A stretch of 18,424 nucleotides of DNA from NCBI GenBank assembly GCA_035644935.1, contig DASQNO010000028.1:1-18424 (forward strand). The letters are read 5' to 3'. The notes under the pieces are model-generated. The model had not been told where the DNA came from. It ran no database searches and saw only the letters and a list, made by a program, of their open reading frames with translations. The position numbers were made by a program, and so were the translations under genes. Shown piece after piece: positions 6,015 to 13,749 of the stretch. Source of the stretch: CADCVW01 sp035644935. Its GTDB lineage: Bacteria; Pseudomonadota; Alphaproteobacteria; Sphingomonadales; Sphingomonadaceae. Each line of letters starts with the position of its first letter. Position 1 is the first letter of the stretch.

Positions 6015-8768
6015 TTGGCCACCGAACCCCCGATCGCCGACACCAGCGACATCTCGCCCATTTCCATCGTCGACGAGATGAAGGCGAGCTATCTCGACTA
6101 CGCGATGTCGGTGATCGTTTCGCGCGCGTTGCCGGACGTCCGTGACGGCCTGAAACCCGTTCACCGCCGCATCCTCTACGCCTGCCAAGTCGCGGGCTTC
6201 GTCGCTGGGCGGCCCTACCGCAAGTCCAGCCGCATCGTCGGCGAGGTGATGGGTAAGTACCACCCGCACGGCGACAGCGCGATCTACGACGCGCTCGCGC
6301 GCCTGGCGCAGGACTGGTCGATGCGCGTCATGCTGATCGACGGTCAGGGTAATTTCGGATCGATGGACCCCGATCCGCCCGCCGCAATGCGGTACACCGA
6401 GGCGCGGCTGACGCGCGCGGCGATGACGCTGCTGGAGGACCTCGACAAGGACACGGTCAACTTTCAGCCGAACTACGACGCGAGCGAGCACGAGCCGCAG
6501 GTCCTCCCTGCGCGCTTTCCAAATCTACTGGTCAACGGCGCCGGCGGCATCGCGGTGGGCATGGCGACCAATATCCCGCCGCACAATCTCGGCGAAGTGG
6601 TCGCTGCTTGCCTGGCCTATATCGACAATCCCGCGATCACGGTCGACGAGTTGATCGAGATCGTTCCCGGTCCCGACTTCCCGACCGGCCCGCTGATACT
6701 GGGGCAGACGGGCGCCAAGTCCGCCTATCACACGGGCCGCGGCTCGATCATCATGCGCGCGCGGCATGAGGTCGAGGAAGGCCGCGGCGACCGGCGATCG
6801 ATCGTGCTCACCGCCATTCCCTATCAGCTCGGCAAAAACGGGCTGGTCGAAAAGATCGCGGAGGCCGCCAAGGACAAGCGCATCGAGGGCGTGTCCGACA
6901 TTCGCGACGAGAGCAATCGCGAGGGCGTGCGCATCGTCATCGACCTGAAGCGTGACGCCACGCCGGAGGTGGTGCTGAACCAGCTGTGGCGGCACACGCC
7001 CGCGCAATCGTCGTTCCCGGCCAACATGCTGGCGATCCGCGGCGGCCGGCCCGAGACGCTCAATCTTCGCGACATCGTCGAGGCGTTCGTCCGCTTCCGC
7101 GAAGAGGTCATCACGCGACGGTCGAAGTTCGAGTTGGCCAAGGCCCGCGACCGCGCGCACATCTTGCTTGGGCTGGTGATCGCGGTCACCAACCTCGACG
7201 AGGTGGTCAGGATCATCCGCGGCTCGTCCTCGCCCGCGGAAGCGCGCGGCAAGTTGCTGGATCGCGAATGGCCGATCGAACAGATCGCGCAATATATCGC
7301 GCTGGTCGAGGCCGTCGAACCGCAGGCGCAGACGACGACCTATCGCCTGTCCGAGGTTCAGGTCCGCGCGATACTCGAACTCCGCCTCCACCGCCTGACC
7401 GCGCTCGGCCGCGACGAGATCGGCGGCGAGCTCGAGAAGCTGGCCGGCTCGATCGGCGAGCTGCTCGCCATCCTCGCCGACCGGGTGAAGCTCTACGCCG
7501 TCATGGCCGACGAGTTGCGCGCGGTGTCCGCCGAGTTCGCGACGCCGCGCCGCACGGAGATCGCGCCCGCCTGGGACGGGATCGAGGACGAGGCGCTGAT
7601 CGAGCGCGAGGACATGGTCGTGACGGTCACGATGGGCGGCTACATCAAGCGCACCAGCCTGGCGACGTTCCGCGAACAGAAGCGCGGCGGCAAGGGCCGC
7701 GCCGGCATGGGGACCAAGGACGAGGACGCGGTGACGCACCTCTTCGTCACCTCCACGCACACGCCCGTTCTGTTCTTCTCCACCGCCGGCAAGGTCTATC
7801 GCCAGAAGGTGTGGCGCCTGCCCGAAGGCGCGCCCGCCGCGCGCGGACGGTCGATGAACAACCTGCTGCCGCTGGCCGAGGGCGAGACGATCTCCACCGT
7901 TCTGCCCTTGCCGGAGGACGAGGCGGAATGGGCCAAGCTGCAGGTCGTCTTCGCGACCGCGCACGGCGGCATCCGCAAGAACAGCATGGACGCGTTTTCG
8001 AACATTCCGACCAACGGCAAGTTCGCCATGCGCTTCGACGAGGATGCAACCGAGCGCCTGATCGGGGTCGCGCTGCTGAGCGAGGCGGACGACATCCTGC
8101 TCGCCACCGGCGGTGGCAAGGCTATCCGTTTCCCGTCATCGGCGCTGCGCGAATTCACCAGCCGCACGTCCACCGGCGTGCGCGGCATCACGCTGGCAGA
8201 GGGCGACGAGGTCATCTCCCTGTCGATCCTGCGCCGCGTCGGCACCTCGCAGGAGGAAAAGGAGAATTATCTCCGCCATGCCGACTGGAAGCCGAAGATC
8301 GAGCGGGAAGGCTTCGTCCAAAAGCCTCTGGAGATGACGCCCGAGCGCTTCGCCGAGATCAAGGCGGCGGAGCAGTTCATTCTGACTGTCACCGCCAACG
8401 GTTACGGCAAGCGCACGTCGGCTTATGAATATCGGCGCACCAACCGCGGCGGCCAGGGCATCACCAACATCAACCGCTCCGACGGCTTTGCCGAACGCAA
8501 CGGCACGGTGGTGGCGAGTTTCCCGGCGCGCAACGGCGAGCAGATCATGCTGGTGACCGACCAGGCCAAGCTAATCCGCATGAGCGTCGGCGACGTCCGC
8601 CCGATCGGGCGCGGCAGCGCGGGGTTCCGCTTGTTCGACGTGGCGCCTGGCGAGCACGTCGTATCGGCCGCGCGGATCGAGGAAAGCGAGGACGAGGCGG
8701 AAATCGTCGTCGATGTCGACGACCAGACGCTCAGCGCAAGCGAGGCGGCGATCGGCGGCGAGGAGTAG
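6015..8768 (+). CDS. gyrA: DNA gyrase subunit A
   Basis: The 917-residue protein is the breakage-reunion subunit of gyrase, which introduces negative supercoils with GyrB. The N-terminal domain holds the HTH-like block GEVMGKYHPHGDSAIYDALA and the catalytic Arg126-Tyr127 in AAMRYTEARL. The quinolone-determining positions Ser88 and Asp92 (E. coli Ser83 and Asp87) carry the usual sensitive residues. The C-terminal beta-pinwheel contains the GyrA box QKRGGKG at 555-561, which separates it from ParC. An additional segment at about 743-785, between pinwheel blades, is common in alphaproteobacterial GyrA. The start is TTG: the family N-terminus ISPISIVDEMK lies just inside, no ATG or GTG exists in frame upstream, and the next ATG (codon 22) would remove conserved residues. 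It is transcribed after a 123-bp gap from the SDR gene. Confidence 0.97.
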   Translation: MATEPPIADTSDISPISIVDEMKASYLDYAMSVIVSRALPDVRDGLKPVHRRILYACQVAGFVAGRPYRKSSRIVGEVMGKYHPHGDSAIYDALARLAQDWSMRVMLIDGQGNFGSMDPDPPAAMRYTEARLTRAAMTLLEDLDKDTVNFQPNYDASEHEPQVLPARFPNLLVNGAGGIAVGMATNIPPHNLGEVVAACLAYIDNPAITVDELIEIVPGPDFPTGPLILGQTGAKSAYHTGRGSIIMRARHEVEEGRGDRRSIVLTAIPYQLGKNGLVEKIAEAAKDKRIEGVSDIRDESNREGVRIVIDLKRDATPEVVLNQLWRHTPAQSSFPANMLAIRGGRPETLNLRDIVEAFVRFREEVITRRSKFELAKARDRAHILLGLVIAVTNLDEVVRIIRGSSSPAEARGKLLDREWPIEQIAQYIALVEAVEPQAQTTTYRLSEVQVRAILELRLHRLTALGRDEIGGELEKLAGSIGELLAILADRVKLYAVMADELRAVSAEFATPRRTEIAPAWDGIEDEALIEREDMVVTVTMGGYIKRTSLATFREQKRGGKGRAGMGTKDEDAVTHLFVTSTHTPVLFFSTAGKVYRQKVWRLPEGAPAARGRSMNNLLPLAEGETISTVLPLPEDEAEWAKLQVVFATAHGGIRKNSMDAFSNIPTNGKFAMRFDEDATERLIGVALLSEADDILLATGGGKAIRFPSSALREFTSRTSTGVRGITLAEGDEVISLSILRRVGTSQEEKENYLRHADWKPKIEREGFVQKPLEMTPERFAEIKAAEQFILTVTANGYGKRTSAYEYRRTNRGGQGITNINRSDGFAERNGTVVASFPARNGEQIMLVTDQAKLIRMSVGDVRPIGRGSAGFRLFDVAPGEHVVSAARIEESEDEAEIVVDVDDQTLSASEAAIGGEE

Positions 8769-8788
8769 CCTCGCCGCCGGCGAGCCTA
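8766..8788. terminator. Palindrome containing both stop codons of convergent gyrA and DUF4142 genes
   Basis: CTCGCC and GGCGAG form a perfect 6-bp stem around GCC. Beyond one C-C mismatch the stem extends with TAG and CTA, which are the stop codons of the two convergent genes. No U-tract is present. It is a plausible shared bidirectional 3'-end structure. Confidence 0.5.
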
Positions 8789-9307
8789 GCCGCGCATGTT
8801 CTGCAGCAGCTGCAACTCGCGGATATGTTCGCGGATGCGGCCGCGGGCGAGCATCGCGATATGCCGGTGATGCTGGTTGCGGCCCTGCGACAGATAACGT
8901 TCCTGGACGCGCAACAGGCGCTGGTGGCCGTTGAGCTGCCCTGCGAGATAATCGCGCTCGAACATCGCGCCGTTGGCGGCCTGCAGACGCGCCAGCAGCG
9001 CGCGATCGGCGCCGATCGGCGGCGGCGGCGTCATGCCGCTGATCTCCCCAAGTATCTGCGCGACGGTGGTGCTTTCCTCCGCTTCGAAGTCGGCGAACTG
9101 ACGCACCAGCGGACGCCGCGCCTTGCTCAGCGCCATGCGGCTGGACAGCAGCGACACCGAACCGATGCCCAGCGTTTCAAGAACATGGGTCCGCTCGGCC
9201 GGCCCCATCGCCATTCCGCCATGGCGCATGCCTTGGGCGAGTACCGGAGCGGCACCCAGACCCAGCGCGCCCGCGGCAATCGTCTTTGCAAATGTACGGC
9301 GATCCAT
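8786..9307 (-). CDS. DUF4142 family exported protein (ferritin-like fold), Tat-type signal
   Basis: The protein has 173 residues. The start at 9307 is fixed by a strong ribosome-binding site, GGAGG, 5 nt before the ATG; an in-frame GTG four codons earlier lacks one. The N-terminus MDRRTFAKTIAAGALGLGAA has a twin-arginine motif and hydrophobic core, so export through Tat is likely. The body (SLLSSRMALSKARRPLVRQFADFEAEE, then a helix-rich region) matches the DUF4142 four-helix family seen in many proteobacterial envelope proteins. The C-terminus is rich in His and Arg (QGRNQHHRHIAML), which might bind metal or nucleic acid, although the function of the family is not settled. It is divergent from trmFO and convergent with gyrA. 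Confidence 0.82.
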   Translation of the reverse strand: MDRRTFAKTIAAGALGLGAAPVLAQGMRHGGMAMGPAERTHVLETLGIGSVSLLSSRMALSKARRPLVRQFADFEAEESTTVAQILGEISGMTPPPPIGADRALLARLQAANGAMFERDYLAGQLNGHQRLLRVQERYLSQGRNQHHRHIAMLARGRIREHIRELQLLQNMRG

Positions 9308-9429
9308 TCCTACCTCCACTGCGATGATGTCCGCCGAAGCCGCGGACGCGCGGATGGTTCCCTCCCTTGATCGAGGTTATGCAGTTCGCCGGGGTTCAAC
9401 CCGGTGCGCCGCGCGCCTATGGGTACGTC

Positions 9430-10821
9430 ATGCATCAGGTTCACATCATCGGCGGCGGGCTCGCCGGCTCCGAGGCCGCATGGCAGCTCGCGCAGGCTGG
9501 CGTTCGCGTCCGCCTGTCCGAAATGCGCGGCATCGAAGCCACCGCCGCACACCAGACGGACGGCCTCGCCGAACTCGTCTGCTCCAATAGCTTCCGCTCC
9601 GATGACGCGACGAGCAACGCGGTCGGGCTGCTCCACCAGGAGATGCGCGATTTGGGTTCCATCATCATGGCGTGCGCCGATGCGCACCGCGTACCCGCGG
9701 GCTCCGCGCTCGCCGTCGACCGCGACGGCTATACCGAAGCGGTCACGCGCGCGATCGGCGAACACCCGCTGATCGACCTGGTGCGCGAACGCGTCGACAC
9801 GCTGCCGGCCGGCCCGGCGATCGTCGCCACCGGCCCGCTGACCGCCGCCTCGCTCGCCGGCGCGATCGCCGAGCATACGGGTGCGGAGGCGCTCGCCTTC
9901 TTCGACGCGCTTGCCCCGGTGGTGCACCGCGACAGCATCGACATGGCGCACGCCTGGATGGCGTCGCGCTGGGACAAAGGGACGGCGGACTACATCAATT
10001 GCCCGCTCGACAAGGATCAGTACAACGCCTTCGTCGATGGCCTGCTGGCGGGCGAGAAGACGCCGTTCAAGGATTGGGAGCGCGACACGCCCTATTTCGA
10101 CGGGTGCATGCCGATCGAGGTCATGGCGGAACGCGGGCGCGAGACGCTGCGCTTCGGCCCGATGAAGCCGGTGGGCTTGGACAACCCGCGCACCGGCCGC
10201 TGGCCCTACGCCGTGGTCCAGCTGCGGCAGGACAATGCGCTGGGCACGTTGTGGAACATCGTGGGGTTCCAGACCAAGCTGAAGCATGCCGAACAGGTGC
10301 GCCTGTTCCGCACGATCCCGGGGCTACAGGACGCGGAGTTCGCGCGGCTGGGCGGGCTGCATCGCAACACGTTCATCAACGCGCCCCGGCTTCTCGACGC
10401 CGAGCTGCGCCTGCGGTCCGCCCCGCACATCCGGTTCGCCGGGCAGATCACGGGCTGCGAAGGTTATATAGAATCCGCCGCGATCGGGCTGCTCGCAGGG
10501 CGCTTCGCGGCGGCGGAGCTTCGGGGCGTGCCCCTCCCCGCGCCGCCGCAAACCACGGCGCTGGGCGCGCTGCTCGGCCACGTCACCGGCGGCGCCGATG
10601 CGGACAGCTACCAGCCGATGAACGTCAATTTCGGACTGTTTCCGCCTTTGGCCGAAAAGGTGCGCAAGGCGGACCGCAAGAGCGGCATGACGTCGCGCGC
10701 GCGCGCCGATCTCACCGGCTGGCTGAACGGCGTCACCCCGGCGAAGGTCTGGGTCTCCGCGGGCGAACCGCACCGCCGTCATTGCGCCGAGGTGCCGGCC
10801 TTTGCTGGCACGACGCTCTGA
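9430..10821 (+). CDS. trmFO: Methylenetetrahydrofolate-tRNA-(uracil-5-)-methyltransferase
   Basis: The 463-residue flavoprotein makes 5-methyluridine at position 54 (T54) of tRNA from methylenetetrahydrofolate and reduced FAD. The N-terminus MHQVHIIGGGLAGSEAAWQL carries the FAD-binding GxGxxG-type loop and fixes the start at 9430; the frame runs further upstream but without family similarity. Both functionally important cysteines are present at the same positions as in the Bacillus enzyme: Cys51 in LVCSNSFRSDD (about Cys53) and Cys226 in YFDGCMPIEVMAERG. Other signatures are GFQTKLKHAEQ and GQITGCEGYIESAA. The last 20 or so residues (from about 444) lie outside the conserved core and are encoded by a repeat-like palindrome. 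The enzyme is cytoplasmic. The gene ends 3 bp from the EF-hand gene on the other strand. Confidence 0.95.
   Translation: MHQVHIIGGGLAGSEAAWQLAQAGVRVRLSEMRGIEATAAHQTDGLAELVCSNSFRSDDATSNAVGLLHQEMRDLGSIIMACADAHRVPAGSALAVDRDGYTEAVTRAIGEHPLIDLVRERVDTLPAGPAIVATGPLTAASLAGAIAEHTGAEALAFFDALAPVVHRDSIDMAHAWMASRWDKGTADYINCPLDKDQYNAFVDGLLAGEKTPFKDWERDTPYFDGCMPIEVMAERGRETLRFGPMKPVGLDNPRTGRWPYAVVQLRQDNALGTLWNIVGFQTKLKHAEQVRLFRTIPGLQDAEFARLGGLHRNTFINAPRLLDAELRLRSAPHIRFAGQITGCEGYIESAAIGLLAGRFAAAELRGVPLPAPPQTTALGALLGHVTGGADADSYQPMNVNFGLFPPLAEKVRKADRKSGMTSRARADLTGWLNGVTPAKVWVSAGEPHRRHCAEVPAFAGTTL
10792..10811. repeat. REP-like palindrome inside the 3' end of trmFO
   Basis: GTGCCGGC and GCTGGCAC pair (one G-T) around the loop CTTT. 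The surrounding bases translate to HRRHCAEVPAFAGTT, a peptide style that I recognise from translated dispersed GC-rich repeats in alphaproteobacterial genomes. It lies directly before the trmFO stop and between convergent genes, where REP-like elements and terminators usually sit. That it belongs to a multicopy family is inference. Confidence 0.5.
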
Positions 10822-10824
10822 CAC

Positions 10825-11292
10825 CTAACAGCGGCAGGCGGTCTTAACCCGCGGCTTGGGAGCGGTGGAGGCGTATTCGGCCGCTGTCAGCGCGCCGTCG
10901 TCATTGTCGTCCGCCCCTTCGAACTTGCCGACCGTCTTCACCGCCCATTCTTCGAAGGCCAGCCGGCCGTCGCCGTTCTTATCCAGCTTGGCGAATGCCT
11001 TCTGGCGCGGCGCCAATAACTCGGCGCGGGTGATCTTCCCGTCATCGTCCTTGTCCGCGCGGCCGAAGCGCTTCTCCTCGCGCGTCTTGGCGGTCGCGGC
11101 GGGAGGAACCGCAAGCCGTTCGGCACGGGGCTCACGGAGAAGCTCGGGGACCTCGGCCGCGGCTAGACGCGGCGTCGGAGCCGTGGGAAGGTTGACGCGG
11201 ACCTGCGCGTTCTCGGCTCGCCCCTTCCAGATGAACAAACCCGCCGCAATGAAAAGCAGCGTGGCCGCCACCCCGCTCAAGAACCGCCCCAT
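10825..11292 (-). CDS. Small membrane-anchored EF-hand protein
   Basis: The protein has 155 residues. Residues about 7-22 form a single hydrophobic segment, followed by a Pro/Ala/Arg-rich linker to about residue 75. Three canonical 12-residue EF-hand loops follow: DKDDDGKITRAE (80-91), DKNGDGRLAFEE (104-115) and DDNDDGALTAAE (128-139). All have acidic or Asn ligands at 1, 3 and 5, Gly at 6, a hydrophobic residue at 8 and Glu at 12, so calcium binding is likely. The protein ends in CRC. With an N-terminal anchor the EF hands are probably periplasmic, as in other proteobacterial EF-hand proteins. The ATG at 11292 has GGGAG 7 nt upstream. It is divergent from the Tad-like genes across about 260 bp. 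The partner is unknown. Confidence 0.85.
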   Translation of the reverse strand: MGRFLSGVAATLLFIAAGLFIWKGRAENAQVRVNLPTAPTPRLAAAEVPELLREPRAERLAVPPAATAKTREEKRFGRADKDDDGKITRAELLAPRQKAFAKLDKNGDGRLAFEEWAVKTVGKFEGADDNDDGALTAAEYASTAPKPRVKTACRC

Positions 11293-11354
11293 GCGCCGAC
11301 TCCCAGCTCGATCAACGCGGCAAGCCTATCGCCCGACATGCGATTGTCAAAGCA

Positions 11355-11376
11355 TGGCATGCGCACAAACATGCCA
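11355..11376. promoter_or_regulatory. Inverted repeat in the divergent EF-hand/Tad intergenic region
   Basis: TGGCATG and CATGCCA are perfect inverted copies separated by 8 nt. The element sits about 65 bp before the EF-hand gene start and about 180 bp before the Tad-like gene start, a position suited to an operator that acts on either gene. A second short palindrome, GCGACCGGTCGC, lies nearby at 11401-11412. No regulator is encoded in the window, so the assignment is only positional. Closer to the Tad genes, around 11466-11495, an AT-rich stretch could hold a weak promoter. Confidence 0.3.
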
Positions 11377-11552
11377 CGCCATCGGCGCGCTCCGACACGG
11401 GCGACCGGTCGCACCGTCGTTCCCGATCGGAGTTCCCTGCGTCGCGATGCACCCGCCGCCCGCGTGTTAACCAGTCGCTTTTACTCTTTATTAGCCAGAC
11501 AGCCTGCATGACGGACGGTGAGTTGCGCTCGAAAAGCCGCACTGGAGATGAT

Positions 11553-13748
11553 GTGCTCATTCCGAAGATGCCGAATGCCGTCTCGGCTTCCACGTCGAAG
11601 CAGGGCTTCCTCCGCAGCCTAAAAGAAGACACGCGCGGCAATACGCTGGCGATCATGACCGCGGCGATGGTTCCTCTCGCCGGCGTGGTCGGCGGCGCGT
11701 TGGATATGAGCCGCCTCTACCTCGTTCAGACGCGGGCGCAGCAGGCTTGCGATGCCGGCGCGCTCGCTGGCCGGAAGCGCATGGGCGGCGGACAGTGGAG
11801 CCAAGCTGGGGGTGCTCCCAACACTGCAGCGCTGAATTTCTTCGATGCGAACTTCGCCGACGGTTCGTACGGCACGGATGGACGCACGCGCGCGTTTACC
11901 GAGAACGCGGGGCGGGTCACCGGCACCGCGAGCGTTAACGTACCGATGACGCTAATGCGCATCTTTGGCCACAACAGCAAGCAGGTCCAGGTGACCTGCG
12001 ACGCCGAGATGAGGCTACCCAACACCGACGTCATGTTCGTTCTCGATACGACGGGATCGATGGCCGCAAAGGCAGTCAGCACCGATACACAGACCAAGAT
12101 TGTTGCATTGAAATCGGCCGTGAAATGCTTCTACGAGATCGTAGCGAGGATCGACACTTCGGAGCCTTGCGCCACGGGCACTCCGACGGGCGGCACGGCG
12201 GGCACCACGCAGGTCAGGTTCGGCTTCGTTCCGTACGCGACCAACGTCAACGTCGGCAGGCTTTTGCCGTCAACCTACTTTGCGGACAGCTGGCCCTATC
12301 AAAGCCGGGTAGCCGTGACCAAGACCGAAACCTTCCAAGTCCCGACGGGCACAACGACAACCTGGACGAACGGCGCACCGTCGATGATCAGCGAAAGCTG
12401 GACGCGCGGCACTCCCGGCGCTTGGGCGACCTACTCCGGATCGGTCACGACGAACGTGAGGCAGAATCAGTGCTCCGCTCCAGCGGACGACGCTCCGACG
12501 GACACTGGCACGGTAAGCGGTCGGATTGGTGAAACGACGACGATGTCTGGCACCACGAGGACGACGACGTGGCGTACCGAGCAGGCCGCGCGGTACGAAT
12601 ACGAATATGACGTTGCCTGGGTGGGGACCGGCGGCAACCGGGGCACCTGCACGATCCGCCGCCGCACCACGCCCGCCACGCATGTCCGCAACTACCAGCA
12701 GTCCGACACCTCTACGGTCACGACGACTTTCGAGACGCGTACGCGCCAGGTGTTCGATTACTGGCGTTATGCAAAGATCGACGTGGATATCCGCGGTCTG
12801 AAGAACGGAACGGCGTGGAATGCCTCGTTCCTGCGTCCGATCGGGAACACCAACGACGGTGCAGAGATAATCAACAATAAGACCATAAGGTGGGACGGGT
12901 GTATCGAGGAACGCAAGACGATCCGCGCGACGAGCTACACTTCGGAAACCGGGGGTGCGGCCAAGGACTTGGACATCGACACCGCCCCGACGTCCAGCGA
13001 TCCGGAATCGCTTTGGGGCCCGGCGCTACACGACCTAATTTATCTGCGTCCCTCCACGAACGCGGACATCAACGACGCCAACGACCTGACGACTTTCAAT
13101 CTCGCGGACAATAATAGCGAAACCAATTATTCCCACATCGACGGCAATGGCTCGGACTCATATTTCTGCCCTGCCGAAGCCAGGAAGCTTCAGACCTGGT
13201 CGACGGCTTCGGGCTTCGAAAGCTACGTCGATGGACTGAGCGTCAGCGGCAACACTTATCACGATATCGGCCTGATCTGGGGTGCGCGGTTCTTGTCCCC
13301 GACCGGGATCTTCTCCTCGGAGAACGCGCGTACGCCGCTGGGTGCCGACATAGAGCGTCACCTCATCTTCATGACGGACGGCGAGACCTGCACCGCGTCT
13401 TTCAATTACGGCGCCTATGGCTTTCCCTGGTACGATCGGCGGCAGACCCCGGTCAACACCGCCTTGAACACCAACGGAACGCATTTCGGCTGCGAGACCG
13501 AAACGAGCACCGGCGGAACCCTTAGCGAACAGGTCAACGCGCGCTACGCGGCGGTCTGCACGGCAGTTAAGAACAAGAATATTACGCTCTGGGTGATTTG
13601 GTTCGGGGCAAGCAAGCCAAACCTGGAGACACGCCTAAGGTCGTGCGCGACGCCGAGCCGCTTCCACACGGCTCGCAATTCCGCCGATCTGCAGACGACC
13701 TTCGCCTCCATAGCCAACCAGATCTCGCAACTCAGACTGACGAACTGA
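11553..13748 (+). CDS. TadG-like pilus-assembly protein with interrupted von Willebrand A domain
   Basis: The protein has about 731 residues. It starts with a short basic cytoplasmic part, then a TadE/G-like membrane segment (TRGNTLAIMTAAMVPLAGVV, about 27-46), then DMSRLYLVQTRAQQACDAGALAG, the usual sequence after that helix. A von Willebrand A domain follows with MIDAS motif DTTGSM (Asp165) and, much later, FMTDGETC (Asp609). Between them lie more than 400 residues, much of it Thr-rich and Tyr-rich (for example TTTTWTNGAPS), so the A domain has a very large, probably beta-rich insertion that would face the periplasm. TadG proteins take part in Flp/Tad pilus biogenesis or envelope anchoring. 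Unlike the two downstream proteins it lacks the Glu required for prepilin processing. GTG 11553 has GGAG 5 nt upstream and is preferred; the frame extends to ATG 11508, which lacks a ribosome-binding site. One base separates it from the next gene. Confidence 0.85.
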   Translation: MLIPKMPNAVSASTSKQGFLRSLKEDTRGNTLAIMTAAMVPLAGVVGGALDMSRLYLVQTRAQQACDAGALAGRKRMGGGQWSQAGGAPNTAALNFFDANFADGSYGTDGRTRAFTENAGRVTGTASVNVPMTLMRIFGHNSKQVQVTCDAEMRLPNTDVMFVLDTTGSMAAKAVSTDTQTKIVALKSAVKCFYEIVARIDTSEPCATGTPTGGTAGTTQVRFGFVPYATNVNVGRLLPSTYFADSWPYQSRVAVTKTETFQVPTGTTTTWTNGAPSMISESWTRGTPGAWATYSGSVTTNVRQNQCSAPADDAPTDTGTVSGRIGETTTMSGTTRTTTWRTEQAARYEYEYDVAWVGTGGNRGTCTIRRRTTPATHVRNYQQSDTSTVTTTFETRTRQVFDYWRYAKIDVDIRGLKNGTAWNASFLRPIGNTNDGAEIINNKTIRWDGCIEERKTIRATSYTSETGGAAKDLDIDTAPTSSDPESLWGPALHDLIYLRPSTNADINDANDLTTFNLADNNSETNYSHIDGNGSDSYFCPAEARKLQTWSTASGFESYVDGLSVSGNTYHDIGLIWGARFLSPTGIFSSENARTPLGADIERHLIFMTDGETCTASFNYGAYGFPWYDRRQTPVNTALNTNGTHFGCETETSTGGTLSEQVNARYAAVCTAVKNKNITLWVIWFGASKPNLETRLRSCATPSRFHTARNSADLQTTFASIANQISQLRLTN

Positions 13749-13749
13749 C

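Noticed and set aside
6525..7964. 479-codon minus-strand frame opposite gyrA
   Set aside because: It lies fully antisense to conserved gyrA, has no recognisable domain and no supported start. It is a GC-rich shadow.
6015..8768. Possible topoisomerase IV subunit A (ParC) instead of GyrA
   Set aside because: The GyrA box QKRGGKG, full C-terminal pinwheel and length fit GyrA.
9367..9429. N-terminal extension of trmFO from an upstream in-frame TTG
   Set aside because: The family N-terminus begins exactly at the ATG at 9430, and the 21 upstream codons show no family similarity.
11460..11500. CtrA-type TTAA-N7-TTAA site upstream of the Tad-like genes
   Set aside because: One TTAA is present at 11466-11469, but no second half-site lies at the required spacing.
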